From Paramecium sonneborni (Eukaryota; Ciliophora; Oligohymenophorea; Peniculida; Parameciidae), in assembly GCA_905182985.1 (NCBI GenBank), contig CAJJDN010000012.1, positions 317,857-381,856 of the forward strand: DNA of 64,000 bases, given 5' to 3'. Every line of letters begins with the position of its first letter. The first letter of the stretch is position 1. A program made the position numbers and the translations under genes. Positions 27,468 to 40,200 of this stretch are shown here, piece after piece. Under the pieces are notes generated by a model, which saw only the letters and a program-made list of their open reading frames with translations, had not been told where the DNA came from and searched no databases.

Positions 27468-29095
27468 ATGGACATTGAAAATTCTAAAGAAGAAAATCTA
27501 GGAAAGGTAACTAAAAATTAAATAAAATAAGGATTAAGAAAGATCACTCAAATTATAAGAGTCATAAGATTTTCATGATAATAAAATGTTTGAAAATTCA
27601 CCATGTTGCATTCATTAAATTTAGAAATAAATTGTATTTTGGGTAGAAATAATAAAAAAATATAATGAAGGTATGTTAGATATTAGATTAAGATCCTGAT
27701 GTGATTATAATATTACATTAAATGAATGAAATATTATAAAAAAGTAACTAAACTTCAAGTTAAAAATAATTTAATTTTACTACAAAATAATCAAATTTTG
27801 ATGATTAAAGTTTAAATCATAGCTTTAAATAAGACATGTTTTAAAAAATGAACGAGAATATTATTTTATTATAGGAGGAAATAAAAAATTAAGCTTGCTC
27901 ATCTCCGAAAACAATAGAGCATGGTAAATATTTTAATGAATCTTGTAGTGAAATAATTTAACAATTTAATAAAATTTATGTAGTTAAAAATGATCAAATT
28001 GATAAAGAATTTGATTAAAGTAAATCCAAATTTTCAGGATCAAATTATGAAGAACCTCATTAAAATACTTTATCTGAAATTGACAAATAATCTTATTAAT
28101 TTGATTTTAAGAAAAAAAAGAAAATATTTTCATTTAAAAATAAATAACATATTCATCTAAATGAATTTAAGAAAAGTTTAACAGATATCAAGACAGTTGT
28201 TGAATAGAGATTTTAAAGAGAGATTTCTATATTTAAAGATGATATATTAAGCGAGCATAGTAAGTTTAGCAACAGTTATTCAGAATTATAGGAATAAGTC
28301 AATATTTATAAAGAAATGATTCATGAATTTTAGTTTAAGATAGAAAATTTAGAAAAAATAATCTAGACGTAAAGTTAAGAAATAGAGAATAAAAAATCTT
28401 CTTTTAAGAATTATGAATTGTATATTTAATAATTGGCAAGATTTTTTTAAAATGATGAAAATTATATCGAAAATATCGAAGATGCAAAAAAAAAAATAAT
28501 GGACAATATATAGAATCAAAAATAATAAGTTTAAAGTTTGAGTGAATAATTATAAATGATTGAAAAAAATAATAAAATAATGCTTTAGCTGCATGAGAAT
28601 GAAAACTAATTAAATAAGAATTAGTTTGAAACAGAGAAGAAATTGTTAGAATATTAAATAATAAATCTCAAGAATTCTTAAAATGAAAAGGAAAGAAATT
28701 ATTAATAATTAGTACAAGAATTGGAACAATTAAGATATTCTGATTAAATATAATTAAATTAAGAATTAATTAAAATAGGTGAAATACAAATGAAATAATA
28801 ATAATAATTAATATAAATAGCTGTAAAAGTATTATAATAATTTATCAATTCAACAGCATTTGAATTGAATGTAGCATAAAATTTATAAGAATAATAAAAT
28901 AAGATAAAGTAGAGTGAGAAAGAAGTGTTAATATACATTAATGATTAAAAATGTTCATAAAAAAGTATAATAGAGCATTTTAATGATATCTAAGAAAATA
29001 TATAAAAAATAGTCTAAATTCTTTGTAGTATATATAAAAAGGTGATAGAATGGATAATTAATTAAAGAAGAGAGTTAGAAATAGAACAATGCTGA
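27468..29095 (+). CDS. Coiled-coil protein
   Basis: 526 aa after removing introns of 25 and 22 nt. A polar N-terminal region holds a short hydrophobic patch (IVFWVEIIKKYNEDPDVIII). A KKKKKIFSFKNK basic patch lies near residue 190. A long coiled coil follows, with two helices separated near IEDAKKKIMDN. The C-terminus reads SIYKKVIEWIINQRRELE. No domain was recognised. Position and composition match the preceding gene. Confidence 0.72.
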
Positions 29096-29129
29096 ATATT
29101 TTTTATTTTATACATTTTTAAATATAATC

Positions 29130-30354
29130 TCATGATTAGGCATTAACAGTCTCTGAATTGTCACTTGGATTTCTTTATGATCTATTCTTATTATCATAAT
29201 GATTTCTATTAGATCCTCTAGTAGGTTTCTATTAAGGTTTTTTTGATCTATTAATAGCAGAATATAATTACCTACGTTCTACAGTGATATATTCTTCGTC
29301 TGAACTATGATGATCTTAATTATCATTATTTTAATCATGTTCTTAAACTTCCTTTTTTTCTTACCATTCTTCTCTTTAATGTCTATCTCTATTATGATAT
29401 TTATTTCCTCTATATTATTTGTTATTATCTCCATTATTATTATTATTTCGTCTATCATGATGATAGTTTTTTTTGTATCCCTTTCTTTAATCATCATGAT
29501 GATGATGGTATCTATTACCATCCCTTGAATGTTAATGATTACCTTTTTAATCATGTTATTATTCTTCTTTTCCTTCTTATGTTTATTATTATGATATTTC
29601 TTATTAAGGTTGATTCTACTCTTATTATTCTTACTATTCTGTATGTTAATTTGGAAGTTAATCTAAGGGTTAATGAATTTATTAACGATTCTCATCTTAA
29701 AATGATTTCTTAGGACTAGACTTCATTAAAACATATTATTCCTACTATTAAACTTATGGTTATTCTTTCGGAATTTCAACTGTGTCTATTTATTATGGAG
29801 TTTCTTATTGCTATTATTAAATTTACTAAGGTGCTTCTTGATTAGGAACTTCAATTTGTGGTTAATGTTTTAACTTAAATTTAATATTTATTTATATATA
29901 CTTTCAATCCCTTCCATTATTGATCCTTTTTCTTTTATTGATTATTTACTCTATTTTGAAGCTATTTAGCCAATTCATATATAGATTAATGATCTTCACT
30001 CAATAGTTCTACTGTCTCTTTATTTTCACATAAATGCTCCAATATTAAAATAAAAACTTCCTAAGTGATTAAAGAACCACTTTATTCTGCTTCTTTTTTA
30101 GCTTACAACCAATTTGAGACTTAGACTTCCAATTCTTTTATTCTTTCATTATTCTCTTCTTTGCTTTGAATCTTTTATACTTATTCTGCTTTCAATTCTT
30201 TTGTTTTTTACAATTCTTCTAAATCAGCAATGTCTTTCAATTTTTTTTACACATTTCTATATTTTTTGGTAAGGAAGTTGAAATAGAAGTCTTTTTCTTC
30301 ATTTTTAACTTAATCCCAAATTGACTTATTCTTTGATTGTTTTCCACCCTTCAT
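29130..30354 (-). CDS. Coiled-coil protein with Q/N/H/D-rich low-complexity tail
   Basis: 398 aa with one 28-nt intron. The first about 150 residues are a compact charged helical domain starting MKGGKQSKNKSIWDQVKN. The C-terminal about 245 residues are low complexity: Gln blocks written mostly as TAA/TAG, then His/Asp/Arg/Asn runs (GNRYHHHHDDQRKGYKKN). The end carries RS and RGSNRN motifs like those of RNA-binding tails. Function unknown. The tail is prion-like in composition. The apparent frames on the opposite strand here are shadows of this repetitive sequence. Confidence 0.72.
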
Positions 30355-30550
30355 AAAATATGTATTTTAAAAATAAATTTAAATTAAAAGTCAAATAATA
30401 ACTAACATTCAAATTAAACATTATTCTTAAATTAATCAGATCACTTTTTTATTGATATTATAATAAACATTTAATAACAATTATATCTTGCAATTTTTAT
30501 TTAGTTTATATATAAAAACCTTTCATAATATAATTTTTAGTTATTATCAA

Positions 30551-30697
30551 ATGCGATTATTTTTAACTCTTCTAATAACATACATTACTTTAATTAATTA
30601 ATTGGTTAAAGATAATAACAATAGTTATATTTAAAAAAAAACATAAGAATTTTTTTAAGAGAACTAATTAAGTAATTTTTTAATAATACAAAATTGA
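30551..30697 (+). other. Short frame with signal-peptide-like start (doubtful)
   Basis: A 48-codon frame starts MRLFLTLLITYITLINQ and ends shortly before the M16 protease ATG. It is in the same frame as that protease but separated by a TGA. No acceptable intron removes the stop. It could be the remnant of a secretory leader of the protease, a short secreted peptide, or chance. Confidence 0.25.
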
Positions 30698-30706
30698 AAT
30701 AAATTA

Positions 30707-33607
30707 ATGATACATAAAAGCACGATAGATAAGAGAGCATTTAAATCTGTAACTCTCAGCAATTCATTGTTGTGTCTTTTGATATCAGATCCTGAAACAG
30801 AAAAATCAGCAGCTGCTTTAAATGTTGATGTAGGATCACTTGAAGATCCTGTAGATAGAATGGGTCTCGCTCATTTTTGTGAACATATGTTATTTATGGG
30901 TACAGATAAGTATTAAATAAATTTTATCTTAAAGATATCCAAATGAAAATGAATATTAGTAATATATATCAAAGAATGCTGGATCCACTAATGCTTTTAC
31001 AAGTGAGCTTAATACTAATTTTTTTTTCTCAGTTGCCAATTAAGCATTAGAAGGGGCTCTAGATAGATTTGCTTAATTCTTCATTTGTCCACTTTTCAGC
31101 GATTCATGTACAGAACGTGAAATGAAAGCAGTTGATTCAGAATATAATATGAATCTATAAAATGATTTTTGGCGTAAATTTCAACTGTTTCACAATGCTT
31201 CCCTTCCTGGAAGTTAATATAACAAGTTTATGATTGGTAATTTGAAGACTTTGTAATTCGAAGATACACGTGCAAGATTATAAGAATTTCATAATAGATA
31301 TTACTCAGCAAATGTTATGAAATTAGTCATTTATGGTTCATAATCAATTGAAACTTTAGAGGGTTGGGCTCATTCTTATTTTGAAACAATTCAAAATAAA
31401 AATTTAACTTCTCCTTCATATAATATTATGCCATTTAATTAAACAAATTTAGGATAATTGATTAAATATGTTCCAATTAAAAATTAAGATTATTTGGAAT
31501 TGATTTATATCCTTGATTATCTTTATCCTCACTATAGAAGTTGTCCAGGAAAGTATTTATCTCATTTGATTGGTCATGAAGGAGAAAATTCTCTATTGTC
31601 TCTTCTTATTAAAGAAGATTTAGCTTAAGAATTATCATCAGGACCATCTAATACAATGAAATAGTTTTCAGATATGTCGATTAGAATTAAATTAACATAA
31701 AAGGGTTTATAATAATATTTAAAAGTTATTTAATATGTTTAAGAATACATAGAATTACTTAAATAAAAAGGACCATAAGAATGGATTTTTAAAGAAATCT
31801 AAGCAATTAAAAAATTAGAATTTGATTTCTTAGAAAAAGGAGATCCCTTCAATTATGTTTGTACTTTGGCTTCAAGAATGTAATTGTATCCAATAGAAGA
31901 TATTTTAAGATCACCTTACTTAATGGAATAATATTAACCAGAATTAATTTAATAGATAACAAATTAATTAACTGGAGATAGATTGATAATATTCTTATCA
32001 TCATAAACATTTTCAAACTAATTAGGTAATAAAGAGGAATATTTTGGAACTGAATATAGTTAAGTAAAATTTTCTGAAGAAATAACCACAGTATTTTAAA
32101 AAGCAGGTGAAACAATATCACCTTAATTAAATTTGCCTCCTTAAAATATATATATTCCAAAACATACAAATGTCTTACCTTAACAAAATGGTCTACCTTA
32201 ATTTCCTGAATTGATTTGGTAAAACGAATAAAGTGATTTATGGTTCAAGTAAGATGATAGATTCCAAGTACCAAAAACAGTAATTCAACTAAGAATAAAT
32301 ACAGTAGAAGTTGGGTATGGTAAATTATCAAAAACCGAGGCGATTGCAAAAATATGGCAAGCTCTATTAAAGAATCATGTTAGAGAATTTAATTATTTAG
32401 CAGAAATGGCTAAAATTGATGCATCATTATAATTAGCAGCAAATGGTTTAGAAATTTCAATAAATGGATTTAGTGATTCAATCTCTAGATTTGTTTTAGG
32501 TATGTTTCAAAAAATAATCTCATTTAAACCTGAAGGTTATTAGGATTAATATGAATCTACATTTGTTAAAATAACCTAGGATTTAGAAAACTTTAAGAGA
32601 TCTTAACCATATTAATAAGTCCACTCTCTTATAAGTGTTTTATTAAGAGAGGGATCATCATTTGAAACTTAAGAATTGTTAGATTAATTAACTAATATCA
32701 CTTTTAATGATGTTGTTCATTTCTCTAGTAATTTCCTTAAGAGATGTCGATTTGAATGGTTAATTATGGGAAATTTGGTTAAATAAGATGCAATTGAAAT
32801 TGTTGAAAAGTCCCTTTAACTATTTAAAGCAAAAACACTTAAATATGAACAAGTATTATAAATAAGACCAGTAATGTTGAATTAAAAGGAGGTATGCAAT
32901 TATACTTATTATTTAAATGAACCAACAGAAACTAATTCAGGAATAGTTGTTCATTATTAAATAGGAAAGCCTGATTTAAGAACTTAACTTTTTAATGGTA
33001 TTATAAATATTTATATAAAGATATCTTATAAACTATAATGAAGACCCCATTCTTTGCTTAATTAAGAACTACTGAATAATTAGGATATGCAGTTTTTTCA
33101 TTGTTGAGTGATGTAAGAGGAGTAGCAGGATTCACATTTTTGATACAAAGTAATGTAAAGTGTCCAAATTATGTATAAGATAGAATTAGGTAATAATATT
33201 AATTGAATATTAGAACATTTATTAATAAAGATTTGAATAAGTTGATTAGTGAGATGAGTGAGAAAGACTTTGAAGAATTTAAAAATGCTGTTAAGGTTTA
33301 ATTATTAGAAAAGGATTATTCATTAATAAAAGAATCAGCTCGTATGTGGAATGAAGTTTAAAAACATTAGAGATTATTTGATAGAAGAGTTCAATAATTG
33401 AATATTTTAGAAGGCATAAAATTATCAGAAGTATAAGAATACTTTAAAAATCATTTGATTGAATAAACAAAATAATTTGAGATTCATGCTATATCTCCAA
33501 CTCATAAATAGGATTAGGAAGGTATCAAGAGTGAAAGTGTAATTTTCAATTCCGCTGATAAATTTAAAAAGTAACATGTATTGTATCCTGATTATTATTA
33601 TCAATGA
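30707..33607 (+). CDS. Insulysin-type M16 metalloprotease (insulin-degrading enzyme family)
   Basis: Zinc protease that degrades peptides inside a closed chamber. About 943-951 aa, close to the usual ~1000. Introns of 25 and 23 nt are certain, and a third of 24 nt near 33190 is optional because it keeps the frame. The inverted zinc motif HFCEH lies in GLAHFCEHMLFMGTDKYP at about residue 57, followed by NENEYQQYISKNAGSTNAFT and the distal glutamate in AVDSEYNMN, all as in insulysin. The C-terminal half has the conserved RTTEQLGYAVFS. The protein starts at MIHKSTIDKRAFKSV, aligning with the first conserved residues of the family. No clear signal peptide in this model, so cytosolic is most likely. 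Confidence 0.92.
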
Positions 33608-33630
33608 AAATTAATATATATTTTAATTGG

Positions 33631-35524
33631 ATGAGTGTTTAAATAAAAAAATTACTCAAAACAAACAAAGATTTAGGAAATCAATTTTTAGATTTTACTT
33701 AGTTGTTCTAAAAGAAATTAAAGGAACCAACATTAAATATCAATAGTAGAAAGGAGTTAATAAAATAGTATCAATAACATAATTTCAAACATGAACCTCA
33801 ATCATTCTTTGAGTCTTCAGATTTGATAGTTTATGGTACATTTGAAAACTCAAATATAATGGCTGTATAATAGGATGGTAATGAATTAAATATCTTATTG
33901 AATGGGGATACAAATACAAATGGATGCACATAATGGTTTTATTTTGGAATTCAAGTAAAGTAACCACAATAACTTACACTTCGTATTCTAAATAATCGAA
34001 GAGAAAAATCTTTATTGAAAGAATATAATCATATAAGAGTGTTTGATAATGATAAATGGAATTATGAAACAACAAAAGAATTATATTATTATAGAACAAA
34101 TATCAACCATCCTTTTTATCATTCTGAAGATTCTTTAATAGCAAATTTGTAATAAACTTTTGCTTTACACACTCTCCAATTTAATTATAATTTTACTTAA
34201 AATAGGAACATTGTGTATTTTGCATTAACATAACCATATACAGTTTGTAATCTATATCATTTAGTTTATCATTCTAAAATGAAACATAAAGTAATATGTA
34301 ATAGTCCATTAGGATTACCAATATTTAAGCTTAAAACAAAACATAAAAGTAAAGTAGATATACTTATATAAATCTTAATAGCTTCTGATGTGATAGTCAT
34401 TTTGGCTCGTTAACATCCAAGTGAATCAGTAGGATCTTTTATATGTGAAGAAATTATCAAATTTTTGGATAATGGTCATAAAGTTTAAAACAAATATAAA
34501 TTTGTAATTTTTCCAATGGTAAATCCTGATGGAGTATTTTTGGGTAATTCCAGATGTAATTTTAATGGGGTTGATCTCAATAGGTATTTAAATAGAAATA
34601 AATTTAGAAAATGGGATTTACCAAATCCAAATACTGAACCTGAAGTATATCAAATATCTAAACAAATAAAAAAATATAAAGTAGCATTCCTTATTGATTT
34701 ACATGGTCATTCTAAAAAATTGAATTAATTTCTTTATGGATGTTCAACATAAATCAAACATATATCTGATTATATGAGAATTAAATAATTTAGCAGATTA
34801 TTATAATAAGGAAATGATTATTTTAGTTACAAAGTATAATAAAATAATCCTAATTATAGGATTGTTCATTTAGTGTTAGATAAGATAGAATGAGCACAGC
34901 CAGAGTTGCAATGTGGAGAAAATTGCAAATTAATAATTCAATGACAATAGAAACATCTCTATATGGTTATGCTAAGAAACCTTTTGAAAAAGTAGATTTT
35001 ATTTAAATGGCTCATCATATTTTAAATGCAATAAATAATTATGATGAAAACTAGGTAGACCCACAACTTTTTGATGCTTAAGAAATTAGTTAAGCTTATA
35101 AAATCATAAAGAAAGAAAAAAATGAAGATTAAGCATCAGGATCTGATTCAGATGCGGAATAAGATATAATTATTACTCGTTATTCTAGAACTAAGGCTAG
35201 TTTTAGAAGAGATTCAACACCTCTTATGGTTAAAAGTAAACCTAAACCATCATCAGAAATTCCTATCTAATAATCTAATTTGTTTTTTAAAAATGAATAA
35301 ACACAAAGTCTTAAAAAGATTGGCTCTTATTAAATTAGAAGAAAAGTGTACTACTTTATATTTTATTATCTAGTTCTCGAATGAACTCTTTTTAAAGTTA
35401 AATAATAGATGAAGCTTATAATACTCCATTGCCTACTGTTTACAATATTCAAAGCAAATAACTAAAAGGAACTCTTGATTTAATAAAAGCTATTTAAGTG
35501 AAATCGCTTTCTAGATAATAATGA
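33631..35524 (+). CDS. Cytosolic carboxypeptidase (CCP/AGBL, M14 family)
   Basis: Zinc carboxypeptidase of the Nna1/CCP type, which trims polyglutamate side chains or C-terminal residues from tubulin. 613 aa with two introns of 26 nt. An N-terminal beta-rich domain contains WFYFGIQVK. Zinc ligands: HPSES (H and E) and DLHGHS (H). Substrate and catalytic residues: NPDGV, NSRCNFNGVDLNR, and the catalytic glutamate in MTIETSLYG, preceded by DCSFSVRQDRMSTARVAMWR after splicing. The tail of about 150 residues is polar and poorly conserved. It lies 23 bp downstream of the M16 protease on the same strand. Confidence 0.92.
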
Positions 35525-35545
35525 AAATATATTTATTAATATTTT

Positions 35546-37164
35546 ATGTAACCATATAAAAGAGTTTGTATATAAGAATCAAATATACCCTATTCATTTA
35601 GTGAACAAGAAGAGAAAATTGGAATTGATTATTCCAATTTCATATAATAAATGGAAGGGCCTTATCAATAACTTTATGAACCTATAGATAAATAATGTAT
35701 AGGAGCAGGGGGATAGGGTTGTGTAATTAAAGTTAGATGCAAATTAAATAATGAAATTAGAGCCATGAAAGTTATTAAGAAAATCAATGAAGATAAAAAT
35801 GATAATTTTAGAAAAGAATTTCAAAACCTTAAACTGTATATTAAACTCTTATTTTAGATTAGATCATCCAAATATATTAAAACTATATCATAGTTTTGAA
35901 GATGATCATAAATTTTACATTATTTCGGAACTCTGTGAAGGAGGAACCTTAACTCAATATATTGAAGATCATTATCCTCTTAAAGAGGGTGAAGTTCTTA
36001 AAATTATGAAGTAATTAATTGGCTCCATTAATTTTGCTCATAAGAAAAATATAATTCATAGAGATATCAAACCTGAAAATATTTTAATTGATGATGAAGT
36101 TACTACATCTATTAAACTCATTGATTGGGGATTCTCAGGAATGATTTAATAATATGAAAAATTAAGTCTAAAATGCGGTACTATTCATTTTGTAGCTCCT
36201 GAAGTGATGGAAGAATCCTATGACTAAAAATGTGATATTTGGTCATGTGGAGTTGTACTCTATATATTATTATGCAATGATCCACCATTTTAAGGAACAG
36301 ATTCAAAAGAAATTTTATTTAATATCAAAAATCAAATAATAGAATTCAAGTATTCATTCATTTATTATTAGATACTAATCATGGAATTAATATAGTACTA
36401 TTGTAAAAGATTTATTAAAAAGAATGTTAGAGAAAAACCCAGAATTAAGACCTAATGCTTAATAAGTTCTAGAAGATCCATGGTTTGAAAGGTATTGTTT
36501 CTTATATATTCTAATTATATTAGTCATTCATCTGAATAAATACCTTCGTAAGATTTTAAAGAGAGTATGATATAATTTAATGGTTATACTGAAGATTAAG
36601 ACAATAATATTAAATAAAGCAGATTTTTATAAGCAATAGTTTTATTTATTGCTACTGAATTAGTACACAAAGATGATAAAAAAGTATTGAATCGAATCTT
36701 TCGTAAAATTGATAAAGATAATAATGGTATAATTGATTATATAAGATAATTAGGAACTATCTCAAAAGAAGAACTTAAAATTGCATTACAATAAATCTAT
36801 TCAAAAAATCAATTAGATGATAAAGTAAACAAAATATTCGATTTTTTGGATGTAAATTAAAGTGGTTCTTTAGACTTTAGTGAATTTGTTGCTGCAACTT
36901 GTAAATTATCAGATATTGATGGTAATTTTATTTTATTAAAATTAAGAAAAAATTAGAGTAGCATTTGATGTTTTAGATAAAAATAAGGATGGATGTATCA
37001 CACTTGATGAACTATTTAAATTCATTGGAAAAGAAGATTTTGACAATGATTGTAAAGAAATTTTCAATCATTTTGATCAAAATGGAGATGATAAAATTAG
37101 TTTTATAGAATTTTCTTAGGCTGTTCAAAAATATGTTAATTTATGTAAATAGATTTAATATTGA
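35546..37164 (+). CDS. Calcium-dependent protein kinase (CDPK) with DWG motif
   Basis: Kinase plus four EF-hands, 496 aa, five introns of 22, 22, 32, 27 and 25 nt. Motifs: glycine loop IGAGGQGCVIKV, catalytic lysine [18 protein letters not shown], and LIDWGFSG, where DFG has become DWG with the metal-binding Asp kept. APEVM and [11 protein letters not shown] follow. EF-hand loops are [27 protein letters not shown] and DQNGDDKIS. There is no myristoylation signal at the N-terminus, unlike the CDPK at 166-2072. Only 21 bp separate it from the carboxypeptidase. Likely active, since DWG variants keep the catalytic Asp. Confidence 0.92.
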
Positions 37165-37229
37165 TTATTTATAAGAGTGTAAAATTTATCTACACAGATT
37201 CATAATATATAGAATAGATAAACATAAAA

Positions 37230-40200
37230 TCAAAAATATTTACTAAGAAGTGTTATTAGTTTAGTTCTAATTTCTAATTATCCACATTTTATCATTTCTA
37301 CAAATGTTAAATAAAACTCCTTCAAATCATTTTTATCTAATCTACTTAGATAATCTAATATTTTTTATATATTAAATTGTTTTTCAAATGATGGGCTTTC
37401 CTCATTCAAAAATTCTTTTAAATTTTCATGAATGCTATTTAATAGATGAACTCGGATAGACAATGAAAACTTTTCTACAATCTAATTCTCCATCTCTAAA
37501 AATCCAACTAAACTCACTATAATTAATTATTATGTTTCTAAATCTGAAATCTTTAATTTATTTATGTAATAATTCGTAAATAATTAAACTACTACATCTT
37601 ATTATTCAACATTTAAATATTATGCATCATTAATAAAAAAAGTAATCCAATCTTATGTTCTTTTGTTAGATACTTAATAATTTTTAAATATATAATACTT
37701 GTTAATTATGTTGTGATAAGAGGTTCAAATAGCTTTTGGATTGAATTATAATCTAAAAATGGAATCATAATTGTAATAATATTTTTTAGTTTTGTAATCA
37801 AAATTAATTGTAGTTTTTCAGAATTGTCATTTATCAATTTTTAGCAATTCTATTTAATATATTAATCTTTACATTTAAAAAACCATTCAAAACACCTACA
37901 AATTTATTAGCCTCATTTAAATCATTTTAATTTAATTGCCTATTACTAATAATTGCTTCAAAACAATTAATTAAAAATTCAATAAAATAATGATGTTTTT
38001 AAACAGTACCTAATTAAGATATTTGCTAATTTATAAAGTGCAGCCATTCGGCTATTATTTCCTCTTCTAAATTATCAAATTAAGAACATTATTTATAATA
38101 ATATTTGAATATATTATTATCATCATTAAGAAGTTAAATAGCTTGATCTTGACATAAAAAATTAAAAACCAATTAGAGTGCATGTAAACCTTTTTTATGA
38201 TTTATTGGGATAGTTAATTTAATGACATCACAAAAAATCTGAAAGGTTCTATTTTCAAAATAATACTAAATATCTTCCACATCCAAAGTTTATTCATAAT
38301 TAATAAGAGTAACTAAAAAATCAATAGTACCTATCAATAATTGCTTATCTTAATTTGATTATATTATTCTTTAACAAGCTAAAACTATCTCATGTTTTAC
38401 ATAAACACACTATGCTTAATTAAACAATTGCAAATAATAATAAAATTTAGGATATAATTATTTGTTAATAATAACATCTGTAATTTTTTAGATGCACAAC
38501 TTTACTAATTCAAATTATAGTTTAAATAATTATAAGGATGTTGATTTATCAAAAAATATTTATTTAATAGATCCTTAGAATTTAGGAGTTTCCATTGGTA
38601 GTTATGTAAATCTAGGTGTTTATTGGATCAGGGATAATTAATGTTGTTCTATCTTTAGATATTATTCCATAGAATGCTGAATTAACTCTTCAAATAATTA
38701 AAATAAATCTGTAAATTAAGAATCCTTAGCTATTGAGCAGATTTAACTTGATATATGAATGGAAGCATATTTTAGATCATCTTGATTATCTAAACAATTT
38801 TTAAATAACTTCATATTAATTTGCCAAAATTCATAGTTTTAAATGTCTAATTTAACAAGTTTCTCTTAAACTTACCAAGTCATACAAATAATTTTATTTA
38901 CAATTTCTTAATTACCTAATTTAAATACAAAATATTACATTCTTCTTGCTTATTTAGAGAAATTAATATGCTAGCCAATTTACAGATTGATGAGTTCTCT
39001 AAAATATCAATATGATTGAATATAATATCAGACATACATTCTATTGATAATTATGTTCTAAAAATTAAAGATTTATATTCTTATTGACTTAATTCTTATT
39101 GAATAACTTCTTTACTAAAAAAATCATTTAAAACAACTTCAATTAATGTTATAAAAACTTGAAATGCCTCTGGAGGTAAATATTTAGCATGATCTTTAAT
39201 TAAAATAGTTAAAAATTATAGAATATTTTCTGTAACATCTTCATATGGTAGTATTATTAATTCAGTTAATGGATTTAATAAATATTGAATCCATTTATCT
39301 CCCCATTTTAACTTATTATTTTTAGTATATTCTATTCCTGAAAATATTGTGTCTCTATATGTATGAATAGCATTAAGACGCATTTCCATAACTTTTGAAC
39401 TACAAAGACATAAATATAAAGCATCTACAATTTTCCATAATAAATCTATTCTTTACCAATTATTATGAATTATAAGCAATAGTTTATCAATTGCAAATGA
39501 TTTATATATTGAATCGAAGTTTTTTTTTTAACTTATCTAAAGTCTTTCTGAAACTTAAAGTGCCAACTAATTTAATCCATCAACCATTTAATAAACAGTT
39601 ATATCTTGATATTAAGCACTTTTAATAAATATTTCTGTAGTCATTTTTATTTCTGTTGACTTTGAAACTACCTATTCTATTCTTTGTAATGTTTAGAATA
39701 TTAAATTCCATGTTTTTGCTGTTATTAAATTTACATTATTATATAGAATTTCTTCAAATATTTTGCATGCTATTAACCATTTATCTGTTTCAATGTATTT
39801 TAATGATAATGGTGCAGATTAAGCAGCCAGAAATCTAATTAGGAGTTAAAAGCTATTAATTTATTCTTATTATAAACTAAATGATATCCAAGATGATAAA
39901 TATTCTAATAAATTAATATATTATTAATTATTAGCTATTTTTAGTAATTGTTTCATTATTTTAAGAAGAGGCTTCCATAATTTATCAAATAGAGTTCTAA
40001 ATTTTATATCATCACTTTCAGTTTCTTATATATCTCCAATCTAATCCTCATTATCTCCATTAAATAATTGAGATTAAAGAAGTCTGCTCTAGTTTTTAAT
40101 TTCTTACAATAAACCACTCCCTTCTTTTTGAAATTCGTCTTGCTATAAAAATTTTTATATATTATCAGTAATTATTTAAATTAGAGTTTCTAGCTTTTAA

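Noticed and set aside
29279..29713. Apparent standard-code proteins on both strands, Ile/Met-rich
   Set aside because: They are shadows of the low-complexity His/Asp/Gln-rich exon of the minus-strand gene 29130-30354.
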